Origin: Valencia hispanica
Lineage: Eukaryota; Chordata; Actinopteri; Cyprinodontiformes; Valenciidae
Direction of reading: 5' to 3'
DNA: 64,000 nt
Assembly (NCBI GenBank): GCA_963556495.2
Contig: OY747723.1
Location: 12,742,501 to 12,806,500, forward strand
A program made the position numbers and the translations under genes. The number at the start of each line of letters is the position of its first letter. Position 1 is the stretch's first letter. Positions 11,993-23,265 of the stretch are shown piece by piece. The notes under the pieces were generated by a model. That model did no database searches and was not told the origin of the DNA. It worked only from the letters and a program-made list of their open reading frames with translations.

Positions 11993-12710
11993 CAGAGCAC
12001 TGTACCCAAGCATTTTCATAGAAAGTTGAGTGGAAGGAAAAAGTGTGCTAGAGAAAGGTGCAACAGGGATAACTGCAGTAGTGTGAGGATTGTCAAGCAG
12101 AATCCATTTAAGAAGCTTCACAAGGAGTGGACTGAGGCTGGAGTCAGCATATCAATAGCCGACACGCACAGATGAATCCCACACATGGGCTACAAATGTC
12201 ACATTCCATGGCCATCTACCAGGAAACTTTAGAGCACTTCATGCTTCCTTCTGCTGAAGAGCTTTATGGAGACGCTGATTTCATTTTCCAGCAGGACTTG
12301 GCCTCTGCCCACACTGCCAAATGTACCAAAACCTCATTCATCATGGCCTTACTGTGTTTGACAGTAGACAGACAGACTGGCCAGACCAGAACCCCATATC
12401 TATGGAGTATGTTTAAGAGAAATATATGTAATAACAGACCCAACAATGCAGTTGACCTGAAGGACTCTATCAAAGCAACCTGGGGCTTCCACAAAGTTTT
12501 CGGAAGCTGGAAATTTCGATTTAAAATATCCTTTAATTAACTGTTCTGATGTAACATTCAAATTTTTCAAGACACCAAATTTTGGGGTTTCATTACCTGT
12601 AAGCCACAATAATCAAAATTACAAGAAAAAAAGGCCTGACATATTTCTTTGTGTGTAATGAAATTATCTGAGTTTTACTTTCTAAAATAAAGTGACAATA
12701 TTTCATGATA
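11993..12710 (+). pseudogene. Decayed Tc1-like transposase and 3' terminal region
   Basis: The frame at 12172-12540 reads LEHFMLPSAEELYGDADFIFQQDLASAHTAK in two overlapping pieces, the region around the second catalytic Asp (FQQD). Downstream, the SPDLNPIE block is missing or scrambled. The upstream text (GCACTGTACCCAAGC, GTTGAGTGGAAGG) aligns with the same region of the Tc1 copy at 54330-54380. The downstream AATATTTCATGATAT near 12697-12711 looks like the terminal repeat. The element is dead. Confidence 0.75.
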
Positions 12711-13376
12711 TGACTACATTGTTTTCAAGTGTACCAGTAAATACTGGGACACGCACTCCCAAAGTCGAGTCTTCACATGTGTACACACCTATTCCCAAAC
12801 CATGCACAAGAATAAGAGTAAAAACTCTGCTTTATACTGTAAACTCAACACATGCTGCCTGTTCTTCACACCGCCGACCCCCATGAGGCAGAGAAGCTTG
12901 TTAAGAACTTTTTCCAATTACAGTCATCCCGAGGTGACCTCCGGTCCTCCTAACTGCTGTGTTATATATCAAAGATGGAAAGTGCAAAAAAGAGACAGAC
13001 TTTAGAGGAGGAGGAGGAGGAGGAGTGAACCTCTGGGGAATGGCATTGTACACTATTACACCACACCAACTCTCACAGCACACTTCAAGTAGTTCATCAG
13101 GCCTTCCTGGCAGGGCATGAGCTATAATTGGGCCAGACCTTTGAGATGATAGCAGGCAAACATCAGTATCTGCTAAAAGCTGGTGTCAACATGCCAAAGG
13201 AGCTATCAAGCCATGAATTCCTGCAGCTGCACTTATTACAGCAAAGAGAGACAAATTAATAAGCTGCTCAACACTAAGGCTTACAGTTTTTTTTCCCATC
13301 AATATTTGTAGAATTAGGTGAAATACATGTAAATTTGCAAGCTTGCAGGCCTCGAGGCTTTGTCGTCTCTACTCAC
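12711..13376. other. Intron 3 beside exon 3; short (GAG)n run
   Basis: A GAG trinucleotide run lies at about 13004-13025. No gene or mobile element is recognised. It ends at the exon 3 donor. Confidence 0.4.
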
Positions 13377-13532
13377 GCTGGTCGGCTTTAGACGGAGACG
13401 TGTGGTTGAGCCTCTCCAGCGAGTCGCAGCTCACGTCGTCCAGGACGTAATCGAAGTTCAGGATGAACATCATGACCACGCCCTCTTCGTTCTTTACCGG
13501 GATGATGTGAGTGGTGCAGGGGAACTTGGAAC
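13377..13532 (-). CDS. kcnh7: kcnh7 exon 3 (C-terminal part of PAS domain)
   Basis: Encodes about codons 103-155. The acceptor is CTGCGCGCTAG at 13533-13534. The donor is CAGC|GTGAGT at 13377/13376. The length is 156 nt with phase 1 at both ends, so it joins exon 2 (ending GATG) and exon 4 (starting GT) in frame. The translation includes [20 protein letters not shown], the last two strands of the ERG PAS (eag) domain. It then gives DYVLDD and [17 protein letters not shown], the start of the linker. In ERG channels this domain packs against the cyclic-nucleotide-binding homology domain and slows deactivation. It is intact, with no stop codon. Confidence 0.92.
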
Positions 13533-13979
13533 CTAGCGCGCAGAAGATGGAAAAAAGGTTTTCATTCATACGAGCATGAATCATTTCACTTCCGTTTATT
13601 AACTATGCACTAATGTGTGTCGGTCTATCACACCAAATACAATAAATACGATAAAGTTTGCAGTTGTAGTGTGATAAAATGTAGAAACTCCATCACTCCC
13701 CCCACAAAAAAAACAAAAAAAAAACAGTGTTAACATAGATTCAGCACTCAGGGTACAGTCTGACCCTGGAGCATCTGATTAACCCTCTTTGACATTCAAA
13801 TATGCTACTTTGAATGAAAGCTGGCTGCTGAAAAGCCGGACAGAAAGATGAGGGTGAAACAGTCACAAGGTCTATGAATGAAAACCTCCTTGAGTTGAAT
13901 AATGTGCCAATTTGGCCAGAGTTTGCTTGTACAGTAAGCTGGAGGGGAAAAAAACACACTGATAATGTAATGATTTAGG
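13533..13979. other. kcnh7 intron 2, distal end
   Basis: Acceptor side of intron 2. No repeat or coding signal is recognised; there are short A-runs near 13700. Confidence 0.4.
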
Positions 13980-14335
13980 AATACATCGCTACGCCAATAT
14001 ATCGCGATATTTTATGTCACAGTATTGTATCGATATTCAAAAGCAATGCATCCATTTTTTGAATGGAACCATCAATGATGACAGTAACTTTTATAGTAAA
14101 ATTAAAAGTATAACTGGTGGTTTGTGGCCTTTGTTCACCTTCCTTGTTCCAGTGGATCAACTAGATCTGGTAATAAAACTGGATGTGTTAAAGTATGAAA
14201 CATATAGAAGTGTTTAGAATGCTGTGACAGTTTTTCTACAGTTAAATTCAGTTTTAAAAATCACAATACATAGTCCTACTCATAGTATCGTCAGATTTTT
14301 ACCGATACACGCCCCTACTGATAATAGTGTAAATG
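13980..14335. repeat. Dispersed hAT-like repeat, copy A
   Basis: CCAATATATCGCGATATT, TCGATATTCAAAAGCA and GAATGGAACCATCAATGATG are shared with copy B near 52080-52200. The right end has TACCGATACACGCCCC. The GATATATCG-type ends are seen in fish hAT-derived short elements. There is no transposase. Confidence 0.6.
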
Positions 14336-14789
14336 ATGTAACATTATGAAACAGGATGGTGGTTGTAGACAGAATTTACCAGGTGGGCCAGGGCGGGGTG
14401 AGTGATTTTTCATGGAGGCAATATTTTATCATTTAGTATACTAAGTGAACCATTCAGCCATTTGCAGTTCTGGAGCAGAGGTCGTGCTCGACATTTTTGT
14501 TGTCTGTCATTTTGACCGACGGAGTCTTAAAAATCCACTCATGATCTGTTTTTACCAGTAAATTTTTAAAATGATAAAATTCTCCAATTGTGATTTTTTT
14601 CTATTCATTTTTAATAATATTCTGTCTGAACAAGCTGAACGGAGAACTACATAGAAAAAAATTTAATCAAATGATTGGCTTTAAAATAAGGATAGTTCTC
14701 CTGCTGGACTTGAAGTGATCAGAAGTTGGAAAGATTCTCTGAATGAGCCGTTTCCTGACCCGCAAGCTATCGCTTCAGCGGGAGGAAGT
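14336..14789. other. Unassigned intron 2 DNA
   Basis: No repeat or coding similarity is recognised. Confidence 0.3.
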
Positions 14790-15063
14790 CCTGTGCGGGT
14801 GCTTTGAGTTTAGTAGATGAATATTGTGTGACACTGTAAAATTTGAGCTGATTTCTTAACATTATTCTAATTTTTTGAATTCCTGTTTTTGTGGGTTTTA
14901 TGAGCTGGAAGCCCAAATTATTTACAAATAAACAACTAAATACTTGAAATCGTTTAAGTTGTGAGCCCATAATCTATAATTTATGGAAGTTTAACGTTCT
15001 GAATGGAATTATGGAAATAAATAAACGTTTTCCATGATATTCACATTTTTTGGAAAGGGTCTG
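14790..15063. mobile_element. Isolated terminal 270 bp of a Tc1 element
   Basis: In reverse complement this aligns along its length with the left end of the Tc1 copy at 53868-54170. Shared words include GAGCTGGAAGCCCAAATTAT, TTGAGTTTAGTAGATGA and the outermost GGAAAGGGTCTGT. No transposase is attached, so it is a solo terminus or a deletion product. Confidence 0.8.
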
Positions 15064-15170
15064 TATGTACATAGAAAGGGTGTCACAAAAAAGGCAGTCT
15101 TAACCCAGAAGTATGTAACATACCGTCACAACTGGATGTAAAAACGCGAGGGGGCTAAATAAAAACTCCA
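15062..15170. repeat. Dispersed repeat shared with 40690-40800
   Basis: TGTACATAGAAAGGGTGT and AACCCAGAAGTA occur here. In reverse complement they occur at 40690-40800, in the same order and spacing. The class is unknown. Confidence 0.6.
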
Positions 15171-17584
15171 CCCTCCCCAGAATAAGCCACGCCCCCCCAG
15201 CTAAATTCCCCTTGCCCTGGTCTGCCCCAAGCTATTAGTTGTTAAATTCTACCACCTGAGCTATAGATCTCTGCAGTGCCTCCAGAGTTACCAGTGACCA
15301 CTCAAAGAAGGGTGAACGCCAATATCTATTTTAGTTTGGAAAACATGCTGAACACTGTTCATCATTTTCCTTCCGCTTCACTATCGGTTCATGGCTTTGT
15401 GTAAAATCACCAGTAAAAGACATTAAACTATGTGGTAAAAACGTAAAAAAAAGAGGTGTGTATAACTGTGTAATGAGCCATTAGGAGCTCCAAAAATCGA
15501 ATACGCTTTTGAGAAAAGCAAGAAAACAGTTGATCTTTGTTGGTTGTGCAGATGATACAGCCAGGTTTAACCTTAACAGAAAAAATGTATGTCAGGTTTA
15601 AAAAATCAATAGAGAAAATCAACATGCACATCTCTGGAAGATGCTCTCTCTAGCATTAGGCTCCAAGTCTTGCTGTCACCACAGTGCTATTTATGGCTTA
15701 CCCAGCAGGCACCCAGCCCACTGCATTGCTTTTCTTGAGGGGGACACAGACAAACTGCTGCAAACACACACTCAACTATGTCCATGCTATCTTCTGATAC
15801 ACTGCACATACATATGTGTGTGTGAATGCAAAAAAAAGATGTGACAAACAGACTAATTGCCGAAACCCGGTCTTATGTGATTTTCTTGTATTCCACCGGT
15901 TCAGTGTCTCGTTTTGTGTTGTGCCCTAAAGCAACAGTTTCACCAGGCTGGGGTTTGATTTATGTTTTGGGGACCTGCCGTTCTGCTGGGATAAGCAGTT
16001 TGCTGCTCCAAATAGTAAATCATTGCCACCATGAGTGGATCAAGTCATTATTTCCAGCAGATGGGGGTTGGGTAGATGTTATTAGTTCTTCTCAATTGTA
16101 CAAAATGAAGTCGGAAGCCAACTGATTTTTTTTCTTTTTTCTTTGCCTTTATAGTTTTCAGGGACAGTAGAATCCACAGCAGGCTAGTGGTTGGTATGGG
16201 TCAGTACTTCTAACTGACCTAAAAGCAGAGAAGTTTGGTCTGGTTCAACTTCAGACAGTGAGGAAAAAAGGTGTTTGTGTCTATTTTTATTCGAGGACGT
16301 AAACTTCTGGTTTCAACTGTATTCGGAGATGAGAACAGGGTAGTCCTGGAAGCAGTTCGTATTTGATCCTCCCAGTTTTATTGGTATGATGAATCTCTCC
16401 GAACAGATACCGTAATATCACCTTGATTTATTAATGCTTCTTTAAACAATAAGTGGTGCTTGAACGCTTAACGCTCAGAATCAGCCGACCTTTTGATCCA
16501 CATCAGCAGCTGGAAGACTGCTTTTACAGCATCATTTATTAACACCACTAGAAGATATTAATATGCAGTTTTAGTGATCTTAATGTTTATGGATTTAGTG
16601 GAAAATTGTGGATGAAACCAGCTACCAAAGTAAACTACAAGAAGGTAAGAGACAGTCCACGGTGTTGTTTTGAGGTAACTCGGACCTTATTGTTGAAGTG
16701 TTGTGTTTTTACAGTTTTTATGCTTTTAAGTTGAAAGATTAAAATGAAATAAAAGAATCTGGAGGTTTAAACAAACCAACAAACTGTAAGAAAGTTCCAG
16801 GAGGAATTAATACGGCAACTCCTTTAACACTGTGACTAACATTTCATAATTTGATTCACATTGTTGGCAAATGAAAATGATGACTATCTCCATGGAAACA
16901 AGAAGGAGCTGTTCGTTTGTTTCATTTGGCACCACCTCCAGAATAACAAAATTAGATCTTAATCTGGTCTCAAATCACTAACAAATGCGGCAACTGGTTA
17001 AGAGAACCCAGAAAAGCATGATACCAAATGGAACGATCCTGCTTCTGCTGCAGAGGCTTAAATCATGACGAATCAGGGTCTGCTGTCACTGTCAAACATT
17101 ATTGTTTAAGGGCGCGTGCACTCACACACAATCCCACATTTGCATCGACACGCCAATCCTCACAAATGCAAATTGAATTCTTTTAACCTGGCATTTGCAT
17201 ACAAAAGTCTTTGTAAAAGCAAGTGCTTCAGTTTTGGGCGTGAAAACAAGAAAAAGCCGTGTCAAAAATGTGTCTATTTGTAGTGGAATTTGTTTAATGC
17301 TAAAGTGCATCCGACAGTGACTATGTTGCATATTACAGCAGAAATTGCTATCATATATGCAGTGTATAGCACCAAGGAATAAGGTAATAGTTTTATTCTT
17401 TTATAAGCTGTCCTTTAGATCAAGATACAGAACAATATACATACTTTTTGTACTGTATTTGTAAAAAAAATAAAAAATAGAACATATTCAACGCTATCTA
17501 TAACATAACATCTATAATACTAAAACTGTGCGGTGCTTAAATAAAATTAAAAAGACGTTCTGTACTGCAACTACCGACCTTACA
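15171..17584. other. Unassigned intron 2 DNA
   Basis: About 2.4 kb with no recognised coding exon. ORFs at 15641-16125 and 17122-17331 show no domain, and their composition matches the flanks. A piece near 15240-15300 (ACCTGAGCTATAGATCTCTGCAG, TCCAGAGTTACCA) is antisense Tc1 text, so a small Tc1 fragment lies there. Confidence 0.4.
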
Positions 17585-18010
17585 CTACATTCACATCCTG
17601 TAACCTTTTCACATTTTGTCAATTAAACAACTTTTCATAATGGTATTTAATGTGATACTAGTTGATGGTTGAAGTGGAAGAAAAATTGAAATTTTTTTCA
17701 CAATGTTTCATAAATAAAAATCTGAAAAGTGTAGCCTGCATCTTCGTTTAGTACTCAGACAATAACTTGTAGGACAACCTTTTGTTGTCTGGGTTAGGCC
17801 CGCCCAATTCTTCCTTTTAAAATTGCTTAAACTCAGTCAGGTTGGATAGAGCTAATCTGTGAACATTAATTCTCAAGTTTTGCACAAGATTTAAAAAGAA
17901 AAATCTGATTTAGGTCTGTGCTTTGACTGAGCCATTATAACAAACAAAGGTTTACTATAAACCATTGTATCGCTGGCTGTTAAGGGTTGTTTTCTTCCTG
18001 GATAGATATA
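17585..18010 (-). mobile_element. Older Tc1-like element, left part of a split copy
   Basis: Terminal-region words CCTTTTCACATTTTGTCA and AAAATCTGAAAAGTGTAGC are followed by antisense transposase text. It stops at the TA before 18011 and resumes at 19522. It is internally deleted. Confidence 0.75.
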
Positions 18011-19519
18011 AACTCAGCAAAAAAAGAAACATCCTCTGACTTTCAACTGTTTTTACTTTCATTAAACTTAATGTGTATAAATATTTGTATGAACACTAAA
18101 AGAGTCAACACCATAAGACAAACTAAAAATGTTTCACAGACATGTGACTAACAGAAATAGAATAATGTGTCCTTGAATGAAGGGATGCTCAAAATCAAAA
18201 GTACCAGTCAGTATCTGGTGTGGCCACCGGCTGCTTGAAGTACTGCAGTGCATCTCCTCCTCATGGACTGGACCAGATTTGTCAGTTCTTGCTGTGAGAT
18301 GTTACCCCACTCTTCCACCAAGGCACTTGCAAGTTCCTGGTCATTTCTGGGGGGAATGGCCCTAGCCCTCACCCTCCGATCCAACAGGTCCCAGACGTGC
18401 TCAACAGGATTGAGATCCGGGCTCTTCGCTGGCCATGGCAGAACACTGACATTGCTGTCATGCAGAAACTCACGCACAGAACGAGCAATATGGCTGGTGG
18501 CATTGTCCTGCTGGAGGATCATGTCCGGATGAGCATGCATAAAGGGTACCACATGAGGGAGGAGGATGTCTTCCCTGTACCTCAAGGCATTGAGATTGCC
18601 TGCAATGACAACAAGCTCAGTCCGATGGTGATGTGATATACCGCCCCAGACCATGACGGACCCCCCACCTCCAAATCGATCCCGCTCCAGGGTACAGGCC
18701 TCGGTGTAACGATCATTCCTTCGACGTTAAACACGAACCCGTTAATCACGAATCCGTTAATCACCCCTGATGAGACAAACCGTGACTCATCAGTGAAAAG
18801 CACTTTTTGCCACTCCTGTCTGGTCCAGCGAATGTTGGTTTGTGCCCATAGGCGGCGTTGTTGCTGGTGATGTCTGGTAAGGACCTGCCTTACAACAGGC
18901 CTACAAGCCCTCAGTCCAGCCTCTCTCAGCCTATTGCGGACAGTCTGAGCACTGATGGAGGGATTGTGTGTTCCTGGTGTGACTCGGGCAGTTGTTGTGG
19001 CCATCCTGTACCCGTCACACAGGTGTAATATTCGGATGTACCGATCCTGTGCAGGTGCTGTTACACGTGGTCTTCCACTGCGAGGATGATCAGCTGTCCT
19101 TCCTGTCTCCCTGTAGCGCTGTCTTAGGCGTCTCACAGTGCAGACATGGCAATTTATTGCCCTAGCCACATCAGCAGTCCTCATGCCTCCCTGCAGCATG
19201 CCTAATGCACGTTCACGCAGATGAGCAGGGACCCTGGGCATCTTTCTTTGGGTGTTTTTCACGGTCTGTAGACAAGTCTCTTTAGTGTCCTGCGTTTTTA
19301 GAACTGTGACCTTAAATGCCTGCTTTCTGTAAGCTGTTAAGGTCTTAACGACCATTCCACAGGTGCATGTTAATTAATTGATTATGGTTAATTGAACATG
19401 CATGTAAAACATTGTTTAAACCCTTTACAATGAAGATCTATAAAGTTATTTGGATTTTTACAACATTATTGTTGAAATATACAGTCCTGAAAAGGGGATG
19501 TTTCTTTTTTTGCTGAGTT
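18011..19519 (-). mobile_element. Nearly full-length Tc1-like transposon, nested
   Basis: Inverted ends start AACTCAGCAAAAAAAGAAAC at 18011 and mirror at 19519, followed on the left by ATCC. TA target duplications lie at 18009-18010 and 19520-19521. It is 1,509 bp and contains one minus-strand transposase gene. This is a widespread fish Tc1 type. It is the least decayed element of the window, but its gene is frameshifted. Confidence 0.93.
18208..19241 (-). pseudogene. Tc1 (DD34E) transposase, frameshifted
   Basis: The likely start is ATG at 19239-19241 (MPRVPAHLRERALGML). An N-terminal paired-like helix-turn-helix is followed by a GRPR-type motif (HPRSGRPRVTAPAQ). The catalytic parts are LFTDESRF (first Asp), LQQDNATSHIAR (second Asp; many relatives have QHDNA) and SPDLNPVEHVWD (Glu). 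There are exactly 34 residues between the second Asp and the Glu. The frame shifts between FTDESRF and MVWGGI. There a 15-bp unit is tandemly duplicated (18732-18761), and nearby indels change frame. The C-terminus ends AAGGHTRY, as in intact relatives. It acts in the nucleus by cut-and-paste at TA sites, but here no single frame gives the protein. Confidence 0.93.
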
Positions 19520-19521
19520 TA

Positions 19522-19860
19522 TTTAGCTCCACCTTTATTTTTAACAACTGTGATCAGCTTCCTTGTCCCTGCAGAAGGAAAGCATCTCCAAAACATGATG
19601 CTGGCACTGGAAAGTTTAAATAGGACTTCATATGGATTTCTTGTCAGATTTATAGAGAGCACAACTCTTAATTGTCCAGTCAAAAGTTTCTCCCACCTAA
19701 GCTGTGAATCTCTGCAGCTCCTCCAAGAGTGGCATTCACCCCCTTTTAAGAATAAACAAAAACTGTAGCTTTCCTTCCACTTCCTAATAATAATTCACTA
19801 CTTTGTGTCGACAATCAGAACAAGTTAAAGGGCTTACATACTTTTGCAAAGAACAAGGAA
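19522..19860 (-). mobile_element. Older Tc1-like element, right part of the split copy
   Basis: Continues the host text directly: TTTAGCTCCACC, then CAGCTTCCTTGTCCCTGCAG, AACATGATGCTGGCACTGG, CTCCCACCTAAGCTGTG and the terminal TACTTTTGCAAAGA. Removing 18011-19521 restores an uninterrupted relative of known Tc1 text. Confidence 0.75.
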
Positions 19861-19974
19861 TTTCCAGGAACCCATCTCGAACAGATGACCAGTTATGCTA
19901 GCTTTGAAGAGAATAACTATGTCCATCAGCGTATTACAGATTTCATGCTTCTTTATGGAAAGCAACTTTCCTAA

Positions 19975-20118
19975 GTGATTCCTTAAATAGGAAACTTTTT
20001 AACTGATTGCAATGTTTGTATAATTGTATTGAAATGACTTCTTGTTAAGTGCCTTGAGATGACATCTGTTGTGAATTGGCGCTATATAAATAAACTGAAT
20101 TGAATTGAATTGAAGTGA
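19975..20118 (+). mobile_element. LINE 3' end with (TTGAA)n tail
   Basis: GTGCCTTGAGATGACATCTG then GGCGCTATATAAATAAA, ending in repeated GAATT. The same tail occurs at 57000-57127. It is 5'-truncated. Confidence 0.75.
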
Positions 20119-20156
20119 TGACGTACTAGTCTCTTGAAAACAGTGTCTCATTTCTA

Positions 20157-21235
20157 GGGCGGCCACAAACGATTATTTGCATAATCGACTAATTTATTAT
20201 TTTGCCGTTTAGTCGAATAATCGGATGATGTGCAAGTTGTATCTTACCGCAACAGGATGCAGTTGCTCTAATATAATCATCACTTGCTTCTAGCTTGAAG
20301 TGTTATCTCTTAGTGTTATGTGCTATCTAAAATACGGACAATTAAGATGATAGCTTATTCAGGATTTATAAACTAATTATAAAATAAAACATTAGCGTTA
20401 CAGCAGACAATCTAATTCTAACTTTCGGTAAATTTCCAATAAAATGGCGGACATTTCCTAAAAAATTCATTGAAATCCATCCATAACATTTTGAGTTATG
20501 GTGCTAACAGACAGACAGACAAACAGACAGACGGGCATAAAAACATTACCTCCTGGCAGAGGTAAAAATGTTTACAATTATACATTAGTGCTGTGTTGAC
20601 ATTTTCTTTTCTGCAAAAAATGGATTCCGAATCGATTCTTATAAAAATTACTAAAAATCTATTTGGACGTCCAGAACGATTTAATCGTTTAACATCGTTT
20701 GCCCTTTTTACAGTTAGAATAGGAAGGAAAGTCCAGACAGGCATTTTAAGGCTGAGGTCTGAAAGGATTAATACAGTTACCCGCGGTGAACTGTAACCCC
20801 ACCTGCTGTTATTTAATTGAATTACAGTCACATAATCAAGAGAACAGCTCCAAAGAAACCTTTTTAATAGCACTAACCCATATCAATATTGAACTCAGGA
20901 GTTAGTCTTGCAATCGGAGGGTTGCCGGTTTGAGCCCCCACTCCGTCTGTCTGTCATGTCCTTCATCCGCTCTTACCCACTGGTGGTGGTCAGAGGGCCC
21001 AGTGGAGCCAGTGTTTGGCAGCCTCGCTTCTGTCAGCGTGCCCCAGGGCAGCTATGGCTACAATGTAGCTTGCCATCAACAGTGCGTGAATGGGTGAATG
21101 AATGAATGAATGAATGTAGTGTGAAGCGCTTTGGGGTCATCAGGGACTCCTCCTTTTCTCATCTGTGCTTCCATCAGTCTGTGACTAAGCATTTTGGGTA
21201 ATGTCATTTTTATCCGATGTGAAGATCTGCTGCAG
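20157..21235. repeat. Possible hAT-type short element with inserts
   Basis: The left end is TAGGGCGGCCACAAACGATT, with ATAATCGACTAAT-type inverted words. A right end near 21225-21233 reads TAGGGCTGCAGCAG in reverse complement. The interior carries a (CAGA)n run at 20508-20533 and a SINE at 20895-21150. No clean 8-bp target duplication was found. Confidence 0.4.
20895..21150 (+). repeat. tRNA-derived SINE with (GAAT)n
   Basis: The B-box-like GGGTTGCCGGTTTGAGCCCC lies near 20920-20938. Downstream are GTGAATGGGTGAATGAATGA and GTGTGAAGCGCTTTGGGGTC, a body common in teleost SINEs. Confidence 0.6.
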
Positions 21236-22263
21236 CCCTAACTACTCACTAAATAGCTTCTTAATGTTGAGCCTAACATGATTAAGTGCACTAGTTCTTG
21301 CCACAACTCTAATTTTCTGGGCATTTATTCGTTGACATTAAATTATTGGGGCTAATTAACTAAGTTTTGTTTTGAATCCTTAATCCCTGCAAACAAAGAG
21401 ACAACCCAAGCTTTATAAAACAATCTGAGTTCGTGGGCCCATTCAAAGAAACACACCATCTTTAAATAGAATGTTCGAATCCATCCACATTTATAATTCA
21501 TAAGGGCTAAGTATTATGTTCTACAAAACGTAATGGTTGATCTTCTGTAGACAATGGGGATAAGAGGATCAGTGCTTCCCTTCATATCATGTTTAACTGT
21601 TTCAGGCTATAAACAACTTGTATTTAGTGTGAGTTAATACACACTTACATGAGAAATGATAACATTTTGAGGGTTTATGCGATTATGTCAGCCCAGCAGC
21701 TATAATAATAAGTATGAATCAGGGTCGACCAAATTAATTTGGAATATAGTTTGATGATGATAAGAAGACTAAGGAACAGAATATTTCATCTCTCTGGTTG
21801 TTTTTATGCCTTCTGAGTATTACTCTAAGAAAAAAAGGTGTTTTCTTTCATTTTTAGAATAGAAGGGGTTGGTCCGTCTAAAAACTGTTCAGAGGAGAAG
21901 CAAATGGAAGCATTGTCAGACACACAGGAAAATGGGCAAAGGCACAGAGCGAGGCAGAAGGATTGATAGATATGAGACAGACCAACAAGAGTCGCGCATA
22001 ATAATAAATGAGAAAGATAAATGATTATCAACATAATTTTTTTTTGGATACAGGCTGTTAGGTCCCTGTGCGACCAGTGTCAGAGCTTGGTTCGCATTGC
22101 CGGCAGTAAACCGGGCTAATCTGTCACAGATTATGTTTATACCTTTTATGGAAAATAATTTTAGTAGCAGCAAAGGTGTTCATGGGATCCATTTTGGTTT
22201 GCCAAAGGACTGGTTCTCTGGTTTTTGCAGACGATGTGGTCCTATTGGCTTAATCAAACCATG
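21236..22263. other. Unassigned intron 2 DNA
   Basis: No repeat ends or coding similarity are recognised. ORFs at 21825-22173 have no visible domain. Confidence 0.35.
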
Positions 22264-22271
22264 ATCTACAG

Positions 22272-22516
22272 CAGGGGTCTCCAACCCTGCTCCTCGAGAG
22301 CTAATGTCCTGCAGGTTTTAGATGCATCCCTGCTCCAGCACAGCTGAATCAAATGAATGGCTCGTTAGAAGGCATTTGCAAAACGTGATGGCATGCTGCA
22401 GAGGTAATTCAATTCAACACAGCCGAATCAATTATTTGATTCGGCTGTTTTGGAGCAAGGATTTATCTAAAACCTTCTGGAGAGTAGCTCTCGAGGACCA
22501 GGGTTGGAGACCCCTG
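22272..22516. mobile_element. Palindromic hAT short element (MITE) with 8-bp duplication
   Basis: Ends are CAGGGGTCTCCAACCCTG and its imperfect mirror; arms of about 75 bp pair. Perfect 8-bp target repeats ATCTACAG lie at 22264-22271 and 22517-22524. It is 245 bp. Related, more decayed copies are at 58034-58228 and 60693-61012. Confidence 0.92.
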
Positions 22517-22554
22517 ATCTACAGCTTTGGTTGGAGCAGTTCACAGCTGAGTGT

Positions 22555-23135
22555 GAAGTGATCTGGATGAAAATCACCACCTCCAAATCCGAGAACATAG
22601 AGTAGAGTGCCTTCTCTGGGTCAGGGATGAGGTCCTGCCCCAAGAAGAGGAGTTAAAGTATTTTAGGGTCTTATTCACAAATGAGGCAGAAGTGGAGTGG
22701 GAGATTGCCAAGCAGATTGGTGCGGCAGTGATGTGGACGCTGTACCGCTCAATCTACGTTCCTACCCTCAACTATGGTCACGAGCTTTGGGTAGTGACTG
22801 AATGAACGACATCACGAATACAGACAGCTGAAATGCGCTTTCTCTGCAGGGTGTCTGGGCTCTCCCTTAGAGATGGGGTGAAAAACTCAGTCATCCAGGA
22901 GGGGCTCAGGGTACAGCTGCTGCTCCTCCACATGGAGAGGACCTAGTTGAGGTTGCTCAGTCATCTGGTTAGGAGGCCTCCCAGGTGAGGTTTTCAAGGC
23001 ACGTCCCACTGGGAGGAGACCCAGAGGAAGACCCAGGACCCGGTGGAGGGACAATGTTATTCGGCTGCCCTGGGAATGTCTTGGGATTCCCCTTGGGGAA
23101 CTAGACTGGTGAAGGGTTACCTTTCCAACCTATTC
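22555..23135 (+). mobile_element. RTE/Rex3-like LINE, C-terminal fragment
   Basis: Text typical of the RT C-terminus of this clade: CTCCAAATCCGAGAACATAG, CGCTCAATCTACGTTCCTACC and CTCCTCCACATGGAGAGGAC. Near 23012-23060 it encodes GRRPRGRPRTRWRD-like sequence. Several stops and indels are present. The same region lies on the opposite strand at 45966-46460. Confidence 0.7.
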
Positions 23136-23265
23136 ATGTGGGAAAATAGTCCAGACCTCAAGAAATAGAGAATTTGCGGCAATATACTTCCGATTTTGTT
23201 ATAAAAATAGAATTTAATGGAAGTTTATGTTTCTAATGGGACAAAAGGGGAAAAGGTTAAAGATG

